DNA from: Oscillospiraceae bacterium
GTDB lineage: Bacteria > Bacillota > Clostridia > Oscillospirales > Acutalibacteraceae
Length of the DNA stretch: 5,720 bases
NCBI GenBank assembly: GCA_003486665.1
Contig: DNGF01000049.1
Span: 603 to 6,322 of the forward strand
Reading direction: 5' to 3'
Shown here piece after piece: positions 5,287 through 5,720 of the stretch. The position numbers and the translations under genes were made by a program. The stretch's first letter is position 1. Every line of letters starts with the position of its first letter. Under the pieces are notes generated by a model. It made no database searches. It worked only from the letters and a program-made list of their open reading frames with translations, and was not told where the DNA came from.

Positions 5287-5720
5287 ATGTATCGTTCACA
5301 CGTTCTTGTCTGCGGCGGTACCGGATGTACTTCCTCACACAGTGCCGAGATCATTGAAAAGCTTGAGCAGGAGCTTAAAGCTAAGGGTCTTGAAAATGAG
5401 GTTAAAGTAATCAAAACCGGCTGCTTCGGACTTTGTGCATTAGGTCCGGTTATGATCGTATATCCCGAAGGCTGCTTCTACAGCGAGGTTAAGGTTGACG
5501 ATGTTCCCGAAATCGTTGAAGAGCATCTTCTCAAGGGCCGTATGGTCAAAAGACTTCTCTATGAAGAAACAGTTCATCAGGATGATATTAAGCCGCTCAA
5601 TGAAACCAATTTCTACAAGAAGCAGCACAGAGTTGCGCTTCGTAACTGCGGCGTTATAGATCCTGAAAATATTGAGGAATATATCGCTATGGACGGCTAT
5701 CAGGCTCTTGCAAAGTGGGT
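5287..5720 (+). CDS. hydB: NuoF-like NADH/FMN subunit of electron-bifurcating hydrogenase (HydB/HndC), N-terminal part
   Basis: The frame is open from the ATG at 5287 to the window end (144 complete codons, no stop), so the gene is truncated on the right. GGAGG (5275-5279) is 7 nt upstream, and the gap to the ferredoxin gene is 12 nt. Residues ~4-85 are a third thioredoxin-like [2Fe-2S] domain with all four ligands: C9 and C14 (CGGTGC, C-x4-C) and C46 and C50 (CFGLC, C-x3-C). From residue ~109 the NuoF-like core begins, with FYKKQHRVALRNCG, IDPENIEEYIA and GYQALAKW. The full family member is typically ~600 residues, with an N-terminal ferredoxin domain, an FMN and NADH site, a [4Fe-4S] cluster and often a C-terminal 2x[4Fe-4S] region; those parts lie outside. 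In HydABC this subunit holds the flavin where NADH and ferredoxin electrons meet. The catalytic hydrogenase gene is expected next but not seen. Confidence 0.93.
   Translation, partial: MYRSHVLVCGGTGCTSSHSAEIIEKLEQELKAKGLENEVKVIKTGCFGLCALGPVMIVYPEGCFYSEVKVDDVPEIVEEHLLKGRMVKRLLYEETVHQDDIKPLNETNFYKKQHRVALRNCGVIDPENIEEYIAMDGYQALAKW

Noticed and set aside
3835..5720. Part of respiratory complex I (nuoE-nuoF)
   Set aside because: The HATPase gene, the HndB-like small ferredoxin and the extra N-terminal ferredoxin domain on the NuoF-like protein match bifurcating hydrogenase clusters, not the nuo operon.
1..5720. CRISPR arrays, insertion sequences, tRNA or rRNA genes
   Set aside because: No regularly spaced repeats, transposase-like frames, terminal repeats with target duplications, or tRNA-like folds were visible anywhere in the window.

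Overview
The window looks like chromosomal DNA of a strictly anaerobic, fermentative member of the Clostridia, possibly Oscillospiraceae or a relative. This is inferred from strong AGGAGG-type ribosome binding sites, moderate-GC genes beside a very AT-rich intergenic stretch, a clostridial-type GluRS, and an electron-bifurcating [FeFe]-hydrogenase gene cluster. All genes are on the + strand and form two transcription units separated by a terminator and a promoter region.

Unit 1 (1-3501) is the end of a translation operon. It holds the C-terminal ~344 residues of a glutamyl-tRNA synthetase (gltX), a complete 550-residue glutaminyl-tRNA synthetase (glnS), and an unrecognised 227-residue membrane protein whose ribosome binding site overlaps the glnS stop codon. 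A 9-bp hairpin with one bulged base sits on the gltX stop codon. A bipartite intrinsic terminator (3449-3501) ends the unit.

The 402-bp gap (3433-3834) holds the terminator, then about 180 bp of AT-rich sequence in which I see nothing convincing, then a control region. That region has an extended -10 promoter (TTTACT-17 bp-TGATATAAT), a perfect 7-bp dyad covering the -10 and the predicted start point, and a Rex-type operator (TGTTAA-N4-TTAACA) in the 5' leader.

Unit 2 (3835 to the right edge) is the start of an NAD(P)H-linked, electron-bifurcating hydrogenase operon of the HydABC/HndABCD type. It encodes a NuoE-like [2Fe-2S] subunit (hydC/hndA), a stand-alone GHKL/HATPase domain protein, a small thioredoxin-like ferredoxin (hndB/hydD-like) with only three of the four usual cysteines, and the N-terminus of the NuoF-like NADH/FMN subunit (hydB/hndC), cut by the window edge. 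The [FeFe]-hydrogenase catalytic subunit (hydA/hndD) would be expected just downstream. The genes fit one picture: Rex senses NADH/NAD+ and controls a complex that reoxidises NADH together with ferredoxin to make H2. The ATP-binding protein in the middle has no obvious place in that enzymology and is the least explained part.

I do not see a wholly novel system. The most worthwhile leads are the kinase-like ATPase inside the hydrogenase operon, the three-cysteine ferredoxin, the layered operator architecture, and the tandem GluRS-GlnRS pair with its membrane-protein companion.
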